A stretch of DNA of 64,000 bases from Salinimicrobium sp050750585 (GTDB lineage: Bacteria; Bacteroidota; Bacteroidia; Flavobacteriales; Flavobacteriaceae): assembly GCF_050750585.1 (NCBI RefSeq), contig NZ_JBOJLM010000005.1, forward strand, positions 124,001 through 188,000, given 5' to 3'. Numbering within the stretch: position 1 is the first letter of the stretch; each line of letters begins with the position of its first letter. This document shows, one piece after another, positions 15,847-29,100 of this stretch. A program made the position numbers and the translations under genes. A model generated the notes under the pieces. The model saw nothing but the letters and a program-made list of their open reading frames with translations. It made no database searches and was not told where the DNA came from.

Positions 15847-17951
15847 ACTTTCTCTTTTTCGGTTTCCAGTTTTTTTAAATAATAATCATATAATGCAAAT
15901 TGCGACCTTAGGGCCGGCTTGTTATTGCGCCGGTAAGCATTATCCTGCTTAATAGAAATCACCCTGGCCTTTACATTATCGCTCCAGCAAATTTCAAAAG
16001 TTTCTATTAACTCTTTTTGAATAGTCTTATCATAAATAGGGCAGCTTATTTCTACACGGTAATCCATATTCCGCGTCATCCAGTCTGCCGATGATATATA
16101 CACTTTGGGATTTCCGGCGTTTTCAAAAATATAGATCCTTGGGTGCTCCAGGTATTTATCTACGACGCTTATCACCTTAATATTCTCACTCATACCTTCC
16201 ACTCCGGGTACGAGACAACAAATACCGCGCACAATGAGTTTCATTTTCACTCCTGCCCTGCTGGCTTCATACAACTTATCAATTAGAGAATAATCAGATA
16301 AGCTATTTAACTTCAACCTGATACCCGATGACTTTCCTTCTTTGGCGTTGTCAATTTCTGTCTGAATCAACTTAACCAGGCCACTGCGGGTATAATGTGG
16401 GGAAACCAGTAAATGTTTGTACCGGCTTACTTTATAATTTACCTCAAAGAAGTCAAAAACCTTATTGACTTCTTTGAGTATACTTTGATTACTTGTAAAA
16501 AGGGTGAGATCGGAATATACCCGCGCAGTAGATTCATTCAGGTTTCCGGTGCTTATAAAGCCGTAGCGCATCATTTTCTCATTTTCCAGTCTCTCAATTA
16601 CACAGCCTTTAGAATGCACTTTAAGACCTTTAACCCCAAAAATGAGGTTGATACCTTCCTGCTGTAGTTGCTCTGCATATTTAATGTTGGCCACTTCATC
16701 AAATCTCGCTCTAAGTTCGATTTGTACAGTTACTTTCTTTCCGTTTTTAACTGCATTTACCAATGAACTTGCTATGTGAGAGATCTTAGCCAGGCGATAA
16801 ATGGTGATCTTGATCGATTTTACTGCCGGATCGAGTGCTGCTTCCCGCAGGAATTTTACGGTATAAGAAAAAGACTGGTAAGGAGTGTGCAACAAGAAAT
16901 CCTTTTTTGCGATCTCTTTAAACAAGCTACCCTGTAAGATCAAACCCGGAATTGGAAGGGGTTCATAAGATTTGTACTGCAGCTCTTCTCCTCCCAGGCT
17001 GGGAAAATTCATGTAATCACGCCTGTTGTGATACCGGCCGCCGGGTATAATACTGTCGGTCGCATCAATGCCCATCTTACTCATGAGATACTGAAGGGTG
17101 TCCTGATCAATATTCATGTCGTACACAAATCTCACCGGCTCCCCTTCAATGCGATCTTTTACACTTGCCGAAATTTTTTCAATAAAAGATTTGCTAAGGT
17201 CACTGTCAATATCAAGTTCTGCATCGCGTGTAATTTTGATCATATGAGCAGTGACACTCTCGTATTCGAAAATGTTGAAAATGGAATGCAGATGGTAGCG
17301 GATAAGATCGTCTAGCAGAATAATATACTGCCGGTCTCCATCTTTTGGGAGCACAACAAAACGTTCAATACTCCGGGGAATTTCGATAAGTACATATTTC
17401 TTCTCTTTCGCCTGATTTGGAAGCACGCCCGAATTTGCCCTTTTTGGGACGGGATCTTTCATGGTCATCTTTACGGCGAGGTATGCCGCGCTATCCTTTA
17501 AGCGTGGTAACTCATCAAGATCATTAAGGATGATGGTTACCAGTGCAGGGCTCACTTTTTGAAGGAAGAAATTTTTAAGAAAAGCCTGTTGAGATTTTGC
17601 AACCTGCTTCTCGTTTATAATAAAGATGTTGTGATCTTTCAGTTTATTCTGAATGGCATCCAGGATCTTTAAACTCTGGCTTTGCTGCTCAATTACAATT
17701 TCGGTGATCTCTTCAAGAAGCTGGTTGGCTTTTATTCCTCCCAGAACATTCTTTCCGCCTTTTCCGGCGAGATCAATCCGTTTAATAGTAGCATACCGTA
17801 CCTTGAAGAACTCATCGAGGTTGTTTGAAAAGATTCCAAGAAATCTCAGCCTCTCAATCAATGGCACTGTTTTGTCTGCAGCTTCCTGCAACACTCTTGC
17901 ATTAAACTGCAACCAACTCAACTCCCTGTTGATGTACTGATTTTCTTCCAT
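15843..17951 (-). CDS. ppk1: Polyphosphate kinase 1
   Basis: The product has 702 aa, normal for the family. It polymerises the gamma phosphate of ATP into polyphosphate, reversibly, at the inner membrane. The N-terminal NRELSWLQFNARVLQEA motif is diagnostic. The phospholipase-D-like catalytic domains show VQIELRARFDE, HSKGCVIER (the autophosphorylated histidine region), YGFISTGNLNESTARVYSD and MTRNMDYRVEISCP. It is the third gene of pdxH-sixA-ppk1-ppx: it directly abuts sixA upstream and overlaps ppx downstream. Confidence 0.96.
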   Translation of the reverse strand: MEENQYINRELSWLQFNARVLQEAADKTVPLIERLRFLGIFSNNLDEFFKVRYATIKRIDLAGKGGKNVLGGIKANQLLEEITEIVIEQQSQSLKILDAIQNKLKDHNIFIINEKQVAKSQQAFLKNFFLQKVSPALVTIILNDLDELPRLKDSAAYLAVKMTMKDPVPKRANSGVLPNQAKEKKYVLIEIPRSIERFVVLPKDGDRQYIILLDDLIRYHLHSIFNIFEYESVTAHMIKITRDAELDIDSDLSKSFIEKISASVKDRIEGEPVRFVYDMNIDQDTLQYLMSKMGIDATDSIIPGGRYHNRRDYMNFPSLGGEELQYKSYEPLPIPGLILQGSLFKEIAKKDFLLHTPYQSFSYTVKFLREAALDPAVKSIKITIYRLAKISHIASSLVNAVKNGKKVTVQIELRARFDEVANIKYAEQLQQEGINLIFGVKGLKVHSKGCVIERLENEKMMRYGFISTGNLNESTARVYSDLTLFTSNQSILKEVNKVFDFFEVNYKVSRYKHLLVSPHYTRSGLVKLIQTEIDNAKEGKSSGIRLKLNSLSDYSLIDKLYEASRAGVKMKLIVRGICCLVPGVEGMSENIKVISVVDKYLEHPRIYIFENAGNPKVYISSADWMTRNMDYRVEISCPIYDKTIQKELIETFEICWSDNVKARVISIKQDNAYRRNNKPALRSQFALYDYYLKKLETEKEKV

Positions 17952-18437
17952 TTATCTTAAATTCTTTGGGAAAAGGTATAAAAGAGTTTGCCCATCTTTT
18001 ATCTCCTGCCATTTTTCAGCTTCAAACGCTATCACACACAAGCCTGTAGTGGGAATATTAGAGAAATACTGATCTCCTAATTGATTTGTAACCCCTGTGA
18101 TCGCTGGGTTATGACCAAATACCATAAGAGAATCCACATCATCATCACATGCAGTAATAATGTTTAGAAGTGTATTGGAGTCAAAAGTATAAAGCTCCTT
18201 CTTAATTGTAAAAACTTTGTCTTCAACCTCCAGTCTTTTCTGAAAGATCCTGGCGGTATCTAGCGCACGCGTTGCATAACTGCTCCATATCTTCAATGGT
18301 TTTTCCCGAAAACCTGAAAAGGCATTTAAAACCAGCCCGGCATCTTTAAAGGCCCGCTTTTTTAAAGTGCGTTCAGCATCGGGCAAATCTTCTTCCCATG
18401 AGGATTTACCATGTCTAACAAGAATCAGTTTTTTCAT
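17952..18437 (-). CDS. SixA-type histidine phosphatase
   Basis: The product has 161 aa. The histidine phosphatase signature LVRHGKSSWEE is at residues 5-15, with the second catalytic histidine in VFGHNPAIT near residue 105. The protein is close in size to E. coli SixA, which removes phosphate from phosphohistidine on PTS/His-phosphotransfer proteins. Its position between pdxH and ppk1 with no spacing suggests a link to phosphate or polyphosphate metabolism, which is inference; the substrate is unknown. Confidence 0.85.
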   Translation of the reverse strand: MKKLILVRHGKSSWEEDLPDAERTLKKRAFKDAGLVLNAFSGFREKPLKIWSSYATRALDTARIFQKRLEVEDKVFTIKKELYTFDSNTLLNIITACDDDVDSLMVFGHNPAITGVTNQLGDQYFSNIPTTGLCVIAFEAEKWQEIKDGQTLLYLFPKNLR

Positions 18438-18439
18438 AA

Positions 18440-19084
18440 TTATGGTGCTAATCTATCCATTTTCCATGCCTCTCCCTCCTTACTGTAATAGATACGGTCA
18501 TGCAGGCGATTTGGCCTACCCTGCCAAAATTCGAATTCCGAAGGTATGACTTTATAACCTCCCCAATATACAGGTTTTGGAATATCTTTTCCATCAAACT
18601 CCTCTTCAAGAAGCTCCAGTTTTTTCTGAAGGTATTCGCGGGAAGGAATTACAGAGCTTTGCTGCGAAGCCCAGGCTCCCAGTTGGCTGCCACGTGGCCT
18701 CGAATGGAAGTAGGTGGTAGATTCTTCTTCAGAAGTTCTTTCAGCTATTCCTTTTATCATCACCTGCCGTTCAGATTTTGGCCAGAAGAAAGAAAGACAA
18801 ACCCGGGGATTTTTCGCTATAGACCTACCTTTTTCAGATTCATAGTTGGTATAGAACACAAATCCTTCGTCATCATATTCCTTAAGAAGCACTACGCGTG
18901 ACATGGGAAAACCATCCAATCCAACGGTAGAGAGGTTCATTGTATTGACTTCTTCAACTTCTTTGTTTGTTTCGGTTTCCCTAATCCACACATGAAATAA
19001 TTCAAAGGGATCTTTAGGGATTTCCTCTTCCAGCAACTCATGTTTCTGATAGAGTTTACGGTATTCGTGAAGCTTATTTTTCAT
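18440..19084 (-). CDS. pdxH: Pyridoxine/pyridoxamine 5'-phosphate oxidase
   Basis: The product has 214 aa. This FMN enzyme makes pyridoxal 5'-phosphate in the last step of vitamin B6 synthesis and salvage. Clear signatures are MNLSTVGLDGFPMSRVVLLK, FVFYTNYESEKGRSI (FMN phosphate binding), a RGSQLGAWASQQS stretch, and the C-terminal EFEFWQGRPNRLHDR followed by a WKMDRLAP end. It is the first gene of the polyphosphate operon, two bases before sixA. No exact TAnnTTTG box is visible before it. Confidence 0.96.
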   Translation of the reverse strand: MKNKLHEYRKLYQKHELLEEEIPKDPFELFHVWIRETETNKEVEEVNTMNLSTVGLDGFPMSRVVLLKEYDDEGFVFYTNYESEKGRSIAKNPRVCLSFFWPKSERQVMIKGIAERTSEEESTTYFHSRPRGSQLGAWASQQSSVIPSREYLQKKLELLEEEFDGKDIPKPVYWGGYKVIPSEFEFWQGRPNRLHDRIYYSKEGEAWKMDRLAP

Positions 19085-19578
19085 ATTGCCAATTTACAAA
19101 ATATAGGTTTCACAACGCTAAACCGCAGGGTCAAAAATGGCAAATCCTGTAAGAATTATTTGGCTCTAAAATCTGACTACAATTTTCCTTCACCCCTTTA
19201 ATTTCACGGGGTGGACACCTAAAAAATAAGAAGTTTTTAATATTATTTTTCTTACTTATTTCACATTTATATTGAAGATAACGCAGTCTTAAATTAATCA
19301 CTGCCCGCCTTTAGAGCCTCTTATAATTTACTGTTATTGTGCTGTTTGTCCGTAAAACCCCACACTACATCTAAAAGATTTGAATTTTCTTTTTTTAACA
19401 GAAATTAGAAAATACATTTACCTTCAGAAATAAGATTTCTCCCCCCCAAATCTATTTCAAAACTTATAATATAACCTCAAAAAACCTACAACTATCGGCT
19501 ATCGCCTTCAGGAGATTTTCTGCTCCTTCCTCTCAACCTATGGCTTCCTTTTTTCTGTTCAACAATAACATTCATACT
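19085..19578. other. AT-rich intergenic region between divergent pdxH and the surface-protein locus
   Basis: About 490 bases with no credible gene on either strand. It holds a half-copy of the dispersed palindrome at 19131-19144, an eight-base C run at 19441-19448 and several A/T-rich stretches that could be a long leader for the surface locus. I could not identify an exact TAnnTTTG box for that locus. Confidence 0.4.
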
Positions 19579-20088
19579 ATGATCAAGAATATGACTTTCA
19601 TTAAAATTTTTGGATTAACCTTAATCTGTCTTTCAGTATCTATAAACGCTTTCAGTCAAAATTATACTGTTGTAGATTTTGGTAGTCTTAAAGATTCACC
19701 GGCTACTTATTCCAGTGAAATGAATAAAAGTGAGGTAGAAGAGATCTCTGCATTAGTCTATGATCTTAACCCCACTATTTTTATTGGAAGTTCGGGATAT
19801 AAGATTCTTGGAGAAGAAGCTCCTGTAAAAGCAGAATTAAGCCCGGGCAACTTTCAAAACCTATCTACTGCCAATCCCGGATTTAATAATGTAAAACTCC
19901 TAAAACTTAAAGTAGAAAACGAAGCAGATCTCAATGCTTCATTTGATCTAAGTACACTTCAGAGTTTCACAAATCTCGAATACATTTTTATTGAGTGCAC
20001 TTTTGAATGTAGTGCAACAAGGATTAGCAACATGTTCTCAAATGTGGGGAATGTAAAGATCCTATATGTTATCTCAACTCCCGAATAA
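19579..20088 (+). CDS. Secreted protein of unknown function, leucine-rich-like
   Basis: The product has 169 aa when the start at 19579 is used; this start puts a good signal peptide (IKIFGLTLICLSVSINAFSQ) at the N-terminus, whereas an ATG at 19540 would add 13 residues before it. The mature part contains irregular leucine/asparagine repeats (FNNVKLLKLKVENEADLNAS, LSTLQSFTNLEYIFIECTF) that look like a short leucine-rich-repeat solenoid. No sorting domain is visible. It ends 25 bases before the giant HYR gene, with which it is probably co-transcribed, so it may be an accessory of that surface protein. No family recognised. Confidence 0.6.
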   Translation: MIKNMTFIKIFGLTLICLSVSINAFSQNYTVVDFGSLKDSPATYSSEMNKSEVEEISALVYDLNPTIFIGSSGYKILGEEAPVKAELSPGNFQNLSTANPGFNNVKLLKLKVENEADLNASFDLSTLQSFTNLEYIFIECTFECSATRISNMFSNVGNVKILYVISTPE

Positions 20089-20113
20089 GAAGCTGTCACC
20101 AAAATTTGGTACT

Positions 20114-23100
20114 ATGAAAAAAAACTACACAAAGCTATTTTCCCCCATTATCCCAGGTAACCTTTTTGTCCTGTTCCTTGTTTTTCTTGGTTCCGTGCTA
20201 CAATTGGGTGCCCAGGTAAGACAGCCTTTTACCCAAAGGACTTCTCAAGACTCTCCAAACAGGAAGATCTACAATATCAAGGGGGATTTTACCATGATAG
20301 GTAATACCAACATGACGTTGTGGGATTACTCTAATGAGAGGATGAATAGTAACAACTACATGGTGGAAGTAGATACAGATGAGGTTGGAAATACTTCCAA
20401 TTCATCTAGTGCCACTCTTACATTTTCTAACGAAAATGGCGCCAGTCCCGAATGCTCAAACGTACTTTTTGCAGGGCTGTACTGGACCGGAAGAACCAGT
20501 GATAATGTACCAAACTACAAAAAAAGCAAAGTAAAATTCAGGGGGCCTGGCTCTTCTTATCAGGATATACAGGCTATTACCTATAATGTTCCGGGAGACA
20601 ATAATATGTATGCCGCTTATGCCGAAGTAACCGACATTGTTAAAGCAGGAGGTACCGGTGAATACTGGGTGGCCGATATGGCTGTTTCTGAAGGTAACGG
20701 TGGTTCTACCGGCTATTACGGCGGTTGGGGAATGATCGTGATCTATGAGAACCAGCAAATGAACTTGCGGGACGTTACTGTTTTTAATGGGTATGCTTAT
20801 GTGCAGGGTAATGCGACCCGCCAGTATGAAATTCCTGTATCAGGCTTTAATACTGCCCAGGCCGGGGATATTAACATGAAGCTTGGGATGATGGCCGGTG
20901 AAGGCGATAGAGGAATTAGCGGGGATTACTTCAGCATAAAAAAGCGAAATGGAAATTCATGGCAGTCGCTAAGTCACAGTTTGAACTCTACCGATAACTT
21001 CTTTAATTCTTCTATACAAACCAGCGGTGCCAGAAATCCAAACCGCCTGAACAATACCGGTGTTGACATCAGCATGTTTAATATCGACAACCAGAACAAC
21101 CAGGTGATTGGAAACAACCAGACTTCGACTACTTTCCGTTATGGTTCTACACAAGACACTTACATCATTCTTAACATGGCGATGTCTGTAGACGCTTACA
21201 CGCCCGATTTTGAAGCTGTTACCTCTATTGGCCAAACAACTGCAGTACCTGGTGAAGAAATTACTTATAATATAGACCTTTACAACAAGGGTTCCGAAGA
21301 AATTGAAAATGCGAAAATCATCATTCCGGTACCTTTCAACCTGGAATATGTGGGCAACGAAACCCATTTTAACGGGCAGGTTCCGTCTCCCAACAATGTA
21401 ACCTATGACCCGTCACTTGGGGCAAATGGTTCTATAATATGGAGTATTGGTACGCTTCAACTTCCAGCCGACAGGAGTAACATCCTGGGGAACCTAAACC
21501 TCAATTTTAAGGTTACTGAAGATTGTGCCATTCTGAAAAACTCCAGCTGCGGGCATCAATTCCAGATTCCTTTTACAGGCACTTTAAGTGGAAAAGGTGC
21601 AATTACGGGTGCCACCTTCACAGATAAAGGCCTAATTCAGGGGTACCAGAACAACGGCACCTGTGAAATGCAACCCATTACCAGTCCGTTGCTTATCGAC
21701 ATTGATGCATCAAATTTCATTCAGAATAACTGTCAGGCGACCCCCGACGAGCTGAGTTTCTCAACCTGCGATACCCAAAGCGGATTTTCGGTGAGTGATA
21801 TTCAGTCGTATTTCCCTCAGGGCAGCAGGTTTTACGATAGCTATCCTGTAACTTCAGGCTCTACTCAAATTACAGGAAATTTCCCTGCTACTGCTGGAAC
21901 TACAGAATATTACGCCATTTTAAAAGGCTCAAATTCCTGTTACATTCCCTTCAGTATTACCATTGACGAAATAACTTCAATCCCTGCAGCCGAAGATATC
22001 TCCTATTGTATTAACGAAGAAGCGGTTGCGCTCACTGCCACGCCAAGTAAATCTAATTATTTGCTCTTCTATTATACTTCGGAAGATGGTGAGCCTCAAA
22101 GCTCTATCACTCCATCTACTTTAGAAGCAGGAGAATTTACCTATTACGTAGCCGAAGGGGAATCTTTAAGCTGTATAAGCCCTAACAAAACCACAATTTC
22201 TGTAAGTGTTACCGGTAAACCTGAAGCAACTCCACCCTCCAATATAGAGATTGAAGGCTGCGGAACTGAATTTGAAAGCTCCACAATTCCCGGATATTCC
22301 ACTCAGCTGACTGCAATAACGCAAAATGTTTTTGAAAGCCTTGGCGGTACAATTACTTCGGAAAAAGATATCCAAAAAGTTGAATATTTTGACAATCTGG
22401 AAAGTACTTTACCCACTGTTATTACAAGGACCTTCAGAATAACTTCTGAATGCGGAAGCGTTGAAGTACAACAGGTCATTAAGGTCGAAGACACTACTGC
22501 GCCTGAAGCCATAAGCCTACAGGACGTGACTGCACAATGTGCTGCCGATGTTGAAGCTCCCGTGACTACCGATAATTGCGACGGGGACCTTACTGCAACC
22601 ACAACAGATCCTGTTTCTTACACTGAACAGGGAACACATAGCATAACCTGGACCTTCACAGATAAAAGTGGAAACAAAACCACTGCAATTCAAAAAGTGA
22701 TTATTGAAGACACTATCGCTCCGGAAATCACCTGTGTAAATGACATTTTTGACACTGCAGCTTCAGGCTCAACAACTGCTGTTGTAACTTACGACGCACC
22801 TGTGGCTTCTGATAACTGTTCTTACACTGTGGAACAAACTGCAGGTTTAGCTTCAGGTTCTGAGTTTCCACTGGGAACAACAACAAATACTTTTGTTGTG
22901 ACCGACGCAGCAGGAAATACTGCTACCTGTAGTTTTACTGTAACTATTACTGATGATGAAGATCCAAGCCTTGAGTGCCCTGCTCCAATTAACGTAAATG
23001 TTGATGCAGGAATCTGTGGCGCCGTGGTAGAATTCACCACTCCGGAAGGTTTTGATAATTCTGGTGACGTAACTGTGACCCAGATTGCAGGTCCGGTATC

Positions 23101-26100
23101 AGGAGAAACTTTCCCTGTGGGAACTACAACTGTAACCTTCCAGGTCGAAGACGCCTCAGGAAACACTGCAACTTGTAGCTTTGACGTAACTGTAACTGAC
23201 AATGAAGCTCCTGAAATTACTTCAGTGGCTAATATCACTCAGAATATTGATTTAGATTCTTGTACAGCAACAGTCGAATATGAAATACCAACTGCCACTG
23301 ATAATTGCGAAGGAGTTGAAGTTACTCTAACTGAAGGTTTAGCTTCAGGAGAAACTTTCCCACTTGGTAAAACTACTGTGACTTATACAGCAACTGACGC
23401 TTCAGGAAATGAAGTGACTACTACTTTCACTGTGACTGTAGTTGATAATATCGCTCCAGAAATCTCCTGTACAAATGACATTTTTGACACCGTAGGCGAG
23501 AATGGAACAACTGCTGTAGTTACTTACGACGCACCGGTAGCTTCAGATAATTGCTCTTTCACGGTGGAACAAACAGCCGGATTAGCTTCTGGTTCTGAAT
23601 TCCCACTGGGAATTACAACAAACACTTTTGTTGTGACTGATGCTGCCGGAAATACTGCTAGCTGTAGCTTCACTGTAACTATTACTGATGATGAAGATCC
23701 AACCCTTGAGTGCCCTGCTCCTATCAATGTAAATGTTGATGCCGGGATCTGTGGCGCTGTGGTGGAATTTTCAACTCCGGAAGGTCTTGATAACTCAGGA
23801 GCTGTGACTGTTACCCAAATCGCTGGTCCGATTTCAGGAGAAACTTTCCCTGTCGGAACTACCACTGTGACTTTCCAGGTAGAGGATGCTTCCGGAAACA
23901 CTGCTACCTGCAGCTTTGACGTAACAGTAACTGATAATGAAGCTCCTGAAATTACTTCAGTGGCCAACATCACTCAGAATGTAGATGTAGATTCCTGTTC
24001 AGCTGCTGTTGAATACAATCTACCGACTGCAACTGATAACTGTGAAGGTGTTACTGTTACTTTAACTGAAGGTTTAGCTTCAGGAGAAACTTTCCCACTT
24101 GGCGAAACCACTGTGACTTATACCGCAACCGATGCTTCAGGAAATAAAGTAACTACCACTTTCACTGTAACTGTGGTCGACAATATCGCTCCCGAAATAG
24201 TTTGTGTAAATGACATTTCTGAGCCTGTAGGTGAAAACGGAACTACTGCTGTAGTTACTTACGACGCACCGGTAGCTTCTGATAACTGTGAGTTTACTGT
24301 TGAACAAACTGCAGGATTGGCTTCAGGTTCTGAGTTCCCACTTGGAACAACAACAAATACATTTGTTGTGACCGACGGTGCAGGAAACACCGCTACCTGT
24401 AGCTTCACTGTAACTATTACCGATGATGAAGATCCAACACTTGAGTGTCCTGAGCCGATCAACGTAAATGTTGATGCCGGTATCTGTGGCGCTGTGGTAG
24501 AATTTTTAACTCCGGAAGGTTTTGACTACTCAGGTGAGGTGACTGTGACCCAGATTGCAGGTCCGGCGTCAGGAGAAACTTTCCCTGTGGGAACTACAAC
24601 TGTGACTTTCCAGGTGGAAGATGCTTCAGGAAACAAAGCAACTTGTAGCTTTGATGTGACTGTAAAAGATAACGAAGCTCCTGAAATTACTTCAGTGGCC
24701 AACATTACTCAGAATGTAGATGTGGATTCCTGTTCTGCTACTGTGGAATACGAACTACCGACTGCAGCTGATAATTGTGACATAGTAACTGTAACTTTAA
24801 CTGAAGGTTTAGCTTCAGGAAGTGAATTCCCGCTTGGAGAAACTACCGTGACTTACACTGCGACCGACGCTTCAGAAAATACTGTCACTACTACTTTCAC
24901 TGTAACTGTAACCGACAACATCGCTCCCGAAATCTCCTGTACAAATGACATTTCTGAGACCGTAGGTGAAAACGGAACGACTGCTGTTGTGAGTTATGAT
25001 GCGCCTGTAGCTTCTGATAACTGTGAGTTTACTGTTGAACAAACTGCCGGATTGGCTTCAGGATCGGAATTCCCACTTGGAACTACAACAAACACTTTTG
25101 TTGTGACTGACGGTGCAGGAAATACTGCTACCTGTAGCTTTACTGTAACTATTACCGATGACGAAAATCCGACCCTTGAGTGTCCTGCTCCTATCAATGT
25201 AAATGTTGATGCCGGGATCTGTGGCGCTGTGGTGGAATTTTCAACTCCGGAAGGTTTTGATAATTCAGGTGACGTGACTGTGACTCAAATTGCTGGTCCG
25301 GCATCAGGAGAAACTTTCCCTGTGGGAACTACTACTGTAACTTTCCGTGTGGAAGATGCTTCAGGAAACACTGCAACCTGTAGTTTTGATGTAACTGTAA
25401 CTGATAATGAAGCTCCTGAAATTACTTCAGTGGCAAACATTAATCAAAATGTCGATGTTGACTCATGTTCTGCAACTGTGGAATATGAACTACCGACTGC
25501 CTCTGATAACTGCGAAGGTGTGGAAGTTACTTTAACTGAAGGTTTAGCTTCAGGAAGTGAATTCCCACTTGGAGAAACTACCGTGACTTACACTGCGACC
25601 GACGCTTCAGGAAATACTGTTACCACCACTTTTACTGTAACTGTGGTTGACAACATTGCTCCTGAAATCACCTGTGTAAATGACATTTTTGACACTGTAG
25701 CTTCAGGCTCAACAACTGCCGTTGTGACTTACGACGCTCCTGTGGCTTCTGATAATTGCTCTTACACTGTTGAACAAACAGCAGGTTTAGCTTCAGGAAG
25801 TGCGTTCCCGCTTGGAACCACTACCAACACTTTTGTTGTGACCGACGGTGCAGGAAACACTGCTACATGTAGCTTTGATGTGGTGATCACCGATGATGAA
25901 GATCCGACGCTTGAGTGTCCTGCTCCTATCAATGTAAATGTTGATGCAGGAGTTTGCGGCGCTGTGGTAGAATTCTCAACTCCGGAAGGTCTTGATAACT
26001 CAGGAGCTGTGACTGTTACTCAAATTGCTGGTCCGGTTTCTGGTTCTGTTTTCCCTGTGGGAACTACGACTGTAACCTTCCAGATGGAAGACGCTTCAGG

Positions 26101-29100
26101 AAACACTGCAACTTGCAGCTTTGATGTAACTGTAAAAGACAACGAAGCTCCTGAAATTACTTCAGTTGCAAACATAAGTCAGAATGTAGATGTGGATTCA
26201 TGCTCTGCAACTGTGGAATACGAACTACCGACTGCAGCTGATAATTGTGAGGGTGTAACTGTTACTTTAACTGAAGGTTTAGCTTCAGGAAGTGAATTTC
26301 CGCTTGGAGAAACTACGGTGACTTACACCGCAACTGATGCTTCAGAAAATACTGTCACTACTACTTTCACCGTGACCGTAGTTGATAATATCGTTCCAGA
26401 AATCTCCTGTACAAATGACATTTCTGAGACCGTTGGAGAAAACGGAACTACTGCCGTGGTAACTTACGATGCCCCTGTAGCTTCTGATAACTGTGAGTTT
26501 ACTATTGAACAAACTGCCGGATTGGCTTCAGGATCGGAATTCCCACTTGGAACTACAACAAACACTTTTGTTGTGACTGACGGTGCTGGAAATACTGCTA
26601 CCTGTAGCTTCACTGTAACTATTACCGATGATGAAAATCCAACTCTTGAGTGTCCTGAGCCGATCAACGTAAATGTTGATGCCGGTATTTGTGGCGCTGT
26701 GGTAGAATTTTTAACTCCCGAAGGTCTTGACAACTCTGGTGACGTGACTGTGACCCAGATTGCTGGTCCGGTTTCAGGAGAAACTTTCCCTGTGGGAACT
26801 ACAACTGTGACTTTCCAGGTAGAGGATGCTTCCGGAAACACTGCTACCTGCAGCTTTGAAGTAACTGTAACTGATAATGAAGCTCCTGAAATTACTTCAG
26901 TGGCCAACATCACTCAGAATGTAGATGTGGATTCATGTTCTGCTACTGTTGAATACGAACTGCCAACTGCAACTGATAATTGCGAAGGTGTTGAAGTTAC
27001 TTTAACTGAAGGTTTAGCTTCAGGTTCTGAATTCCCGCTAGGTGAAACTACCGTGACTTACACTGCAACTGATGCTTCTGGAAACCAAGTGACTACTACT
27101 TTCACTGTGACTGTAGTTGACAATATCGCTCCAGAAATCTCCTGTACAAATGACATTTCTGAGACTGTAATTTCTGGCTCAACAACTGCAATTGTTACTT
27201 ACGATGCTCCTGACGCTTCTGATAACTGTTCTTACACTGTGGAACAAACTGCAGGATTGGCTTCAGGAAGTGAGTTCCCTCTTGGAACTACTACCAATAC
27301 TTTTGTAGTGACCGATGGTGCAGGAAACACCGCTACCTGTAGCTTCACTGTAACTATTACCGATAATGAAAATCCGACTCTTGAGTGTCCTGAGCCGATC
27401 AATGTAAACGTTGATGCCGGAATCTGCGGCGCTGTGGTAGAATTCTCAACTCCGGAAGGTTTTGACAATTCAGGTGACGTGACTGTGACCCGTATTGCTG
27501 GTCCGGCTTCAGGAGAAGTTTTCCCTGTGGGAACTACAACTGTGACTTTCCAGGTGGAAGACGCTTCAGGAAACACTGCAACCTGCAGCTTTGATGTAAC
27601 TGTAAAGGATAACGAAGCTCCTGAAATTACTTCAGTGGCTAATATCACTCAGAATGTAGATGTAGAATCCTGTTCTGCTACTGTTGAATACGAACTACCA
27701 ACTGCAACTGATAACTGTGAAGGCGTTACTGTTACTTTAACTGAAGGTTTAGCTTCAGGAGAAACTTTCCCACTTGGAATTACCACAGTAACTTACACTG
27801 CAACTGACGCTTCAGAAAATACTGTCACCACTACTTTCACTGTGACTGTGGTTGACAACATCACTCCGGAAATTGTTTGTGTAAATGACATTTTTGACAC
27901 TGTAGCTTCTGGCTCAACAACTGCTGTTATTACTTACGACGCACCGGTGGCTTCTGATAATTGCTCTTACACTGTGGAACAAACTGCAGGATTGGCTTCA
28001 GGAAGTGAGTTCCCTCTTGGAACTACAACAAACACTTTTGTTGTGACTGACGGTGCAGGAAATACTGCTAGCTGTAGCTTCACTGTAACTATTACTGATG
28101 ATGAAGATCCAACACTTGAGTGTCCTGCTCCTATCAATGTAAATGTTGATGCAGGAATCTGTGGCGCTGTTGTAGAATTTACAACTCCGGAAGGTTTTGA
28201 CAACTCTGGTGACGTGACTGTAACTCAAATTGCTGGTCCGGTGTCTGGTTCTGTTTTCCCTGTAGGAACTACTACTGTGACTTTCCAGGTGGAAGATGCT
28301 TCAGGAAACACTGCAACCTGTAGTTTTGATGTGACTGTAAAAGATAACGAAGCTCCTGAAATTACTTCAGTGGCCAATATCACCCAAAATGTAGATGTAG
28401 ATTCCTGTTCAGCTACGGTTGAATACAATCTACCGACTGCAACTGATAATTGTGAAGGTGTTGAAGTTACTTTAACTGAAGGTTTAGCTTCTGGAGAATC
28501 TTTCCCTCTTGGAGTTACCACAGTAACTTACACTGCAACTGACGCTTCAGAAAATACTGTCACTACTACTTTCACTGTAACTGTAGTGGACAACATCACT
28601 CCTGAAATCTTCTGTACAAATGACATTTTTGACACCGTAGGCGAGAATGGAACAACTGCCGTTGTGACTTACGATGCGCCTGGCGCTTCTGATAATTGTT
28701 CTTACACTGTGGAACAAACTGCAGGATTGGCTTCAGGATCTGAATTCCCATTGGGAACTACAACAAACACTTTTGTAGTAACTGACGGTGCAGGAAATAC
28801 TGCTACCTGTAGCTTTACAGTGACCATTACTGATGATGAAGATCCAACGCTTGAGTGTCCTGAGCCGATCAATGTAAATGTTGATGCAGGTATCTGTGGC
28901 GCCGTGGTTGAATTTACAACTCCCGAAGGTCTTGATAATTCAGGTGACGTGACTGTAACTCAGATTGCGGGTCCGGTTTCAGGAGAAACTTTCCCTGTGG
29001 GAACTACAACGGTGACTTTCCAGGTGGAAGACGCTTCAGGAAATAAAGCAACTTGTAGCTTTGATGTAACTGTAACTGATAATGAAGCTCCTGAAATTAC

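Noticed and set aside
19085..19578. Possible tRNA or small RNA gene
   Set aside because: No cloverleaf or conserved RNA motif could be found; only AT-rich sequence, a C run and a half palindrome.
20066..20113. Earlier in-frame start for the giant HYR gene
   Set aside because: It lies within the end of the upstream gene and has no signal peptide; 20114 has one.
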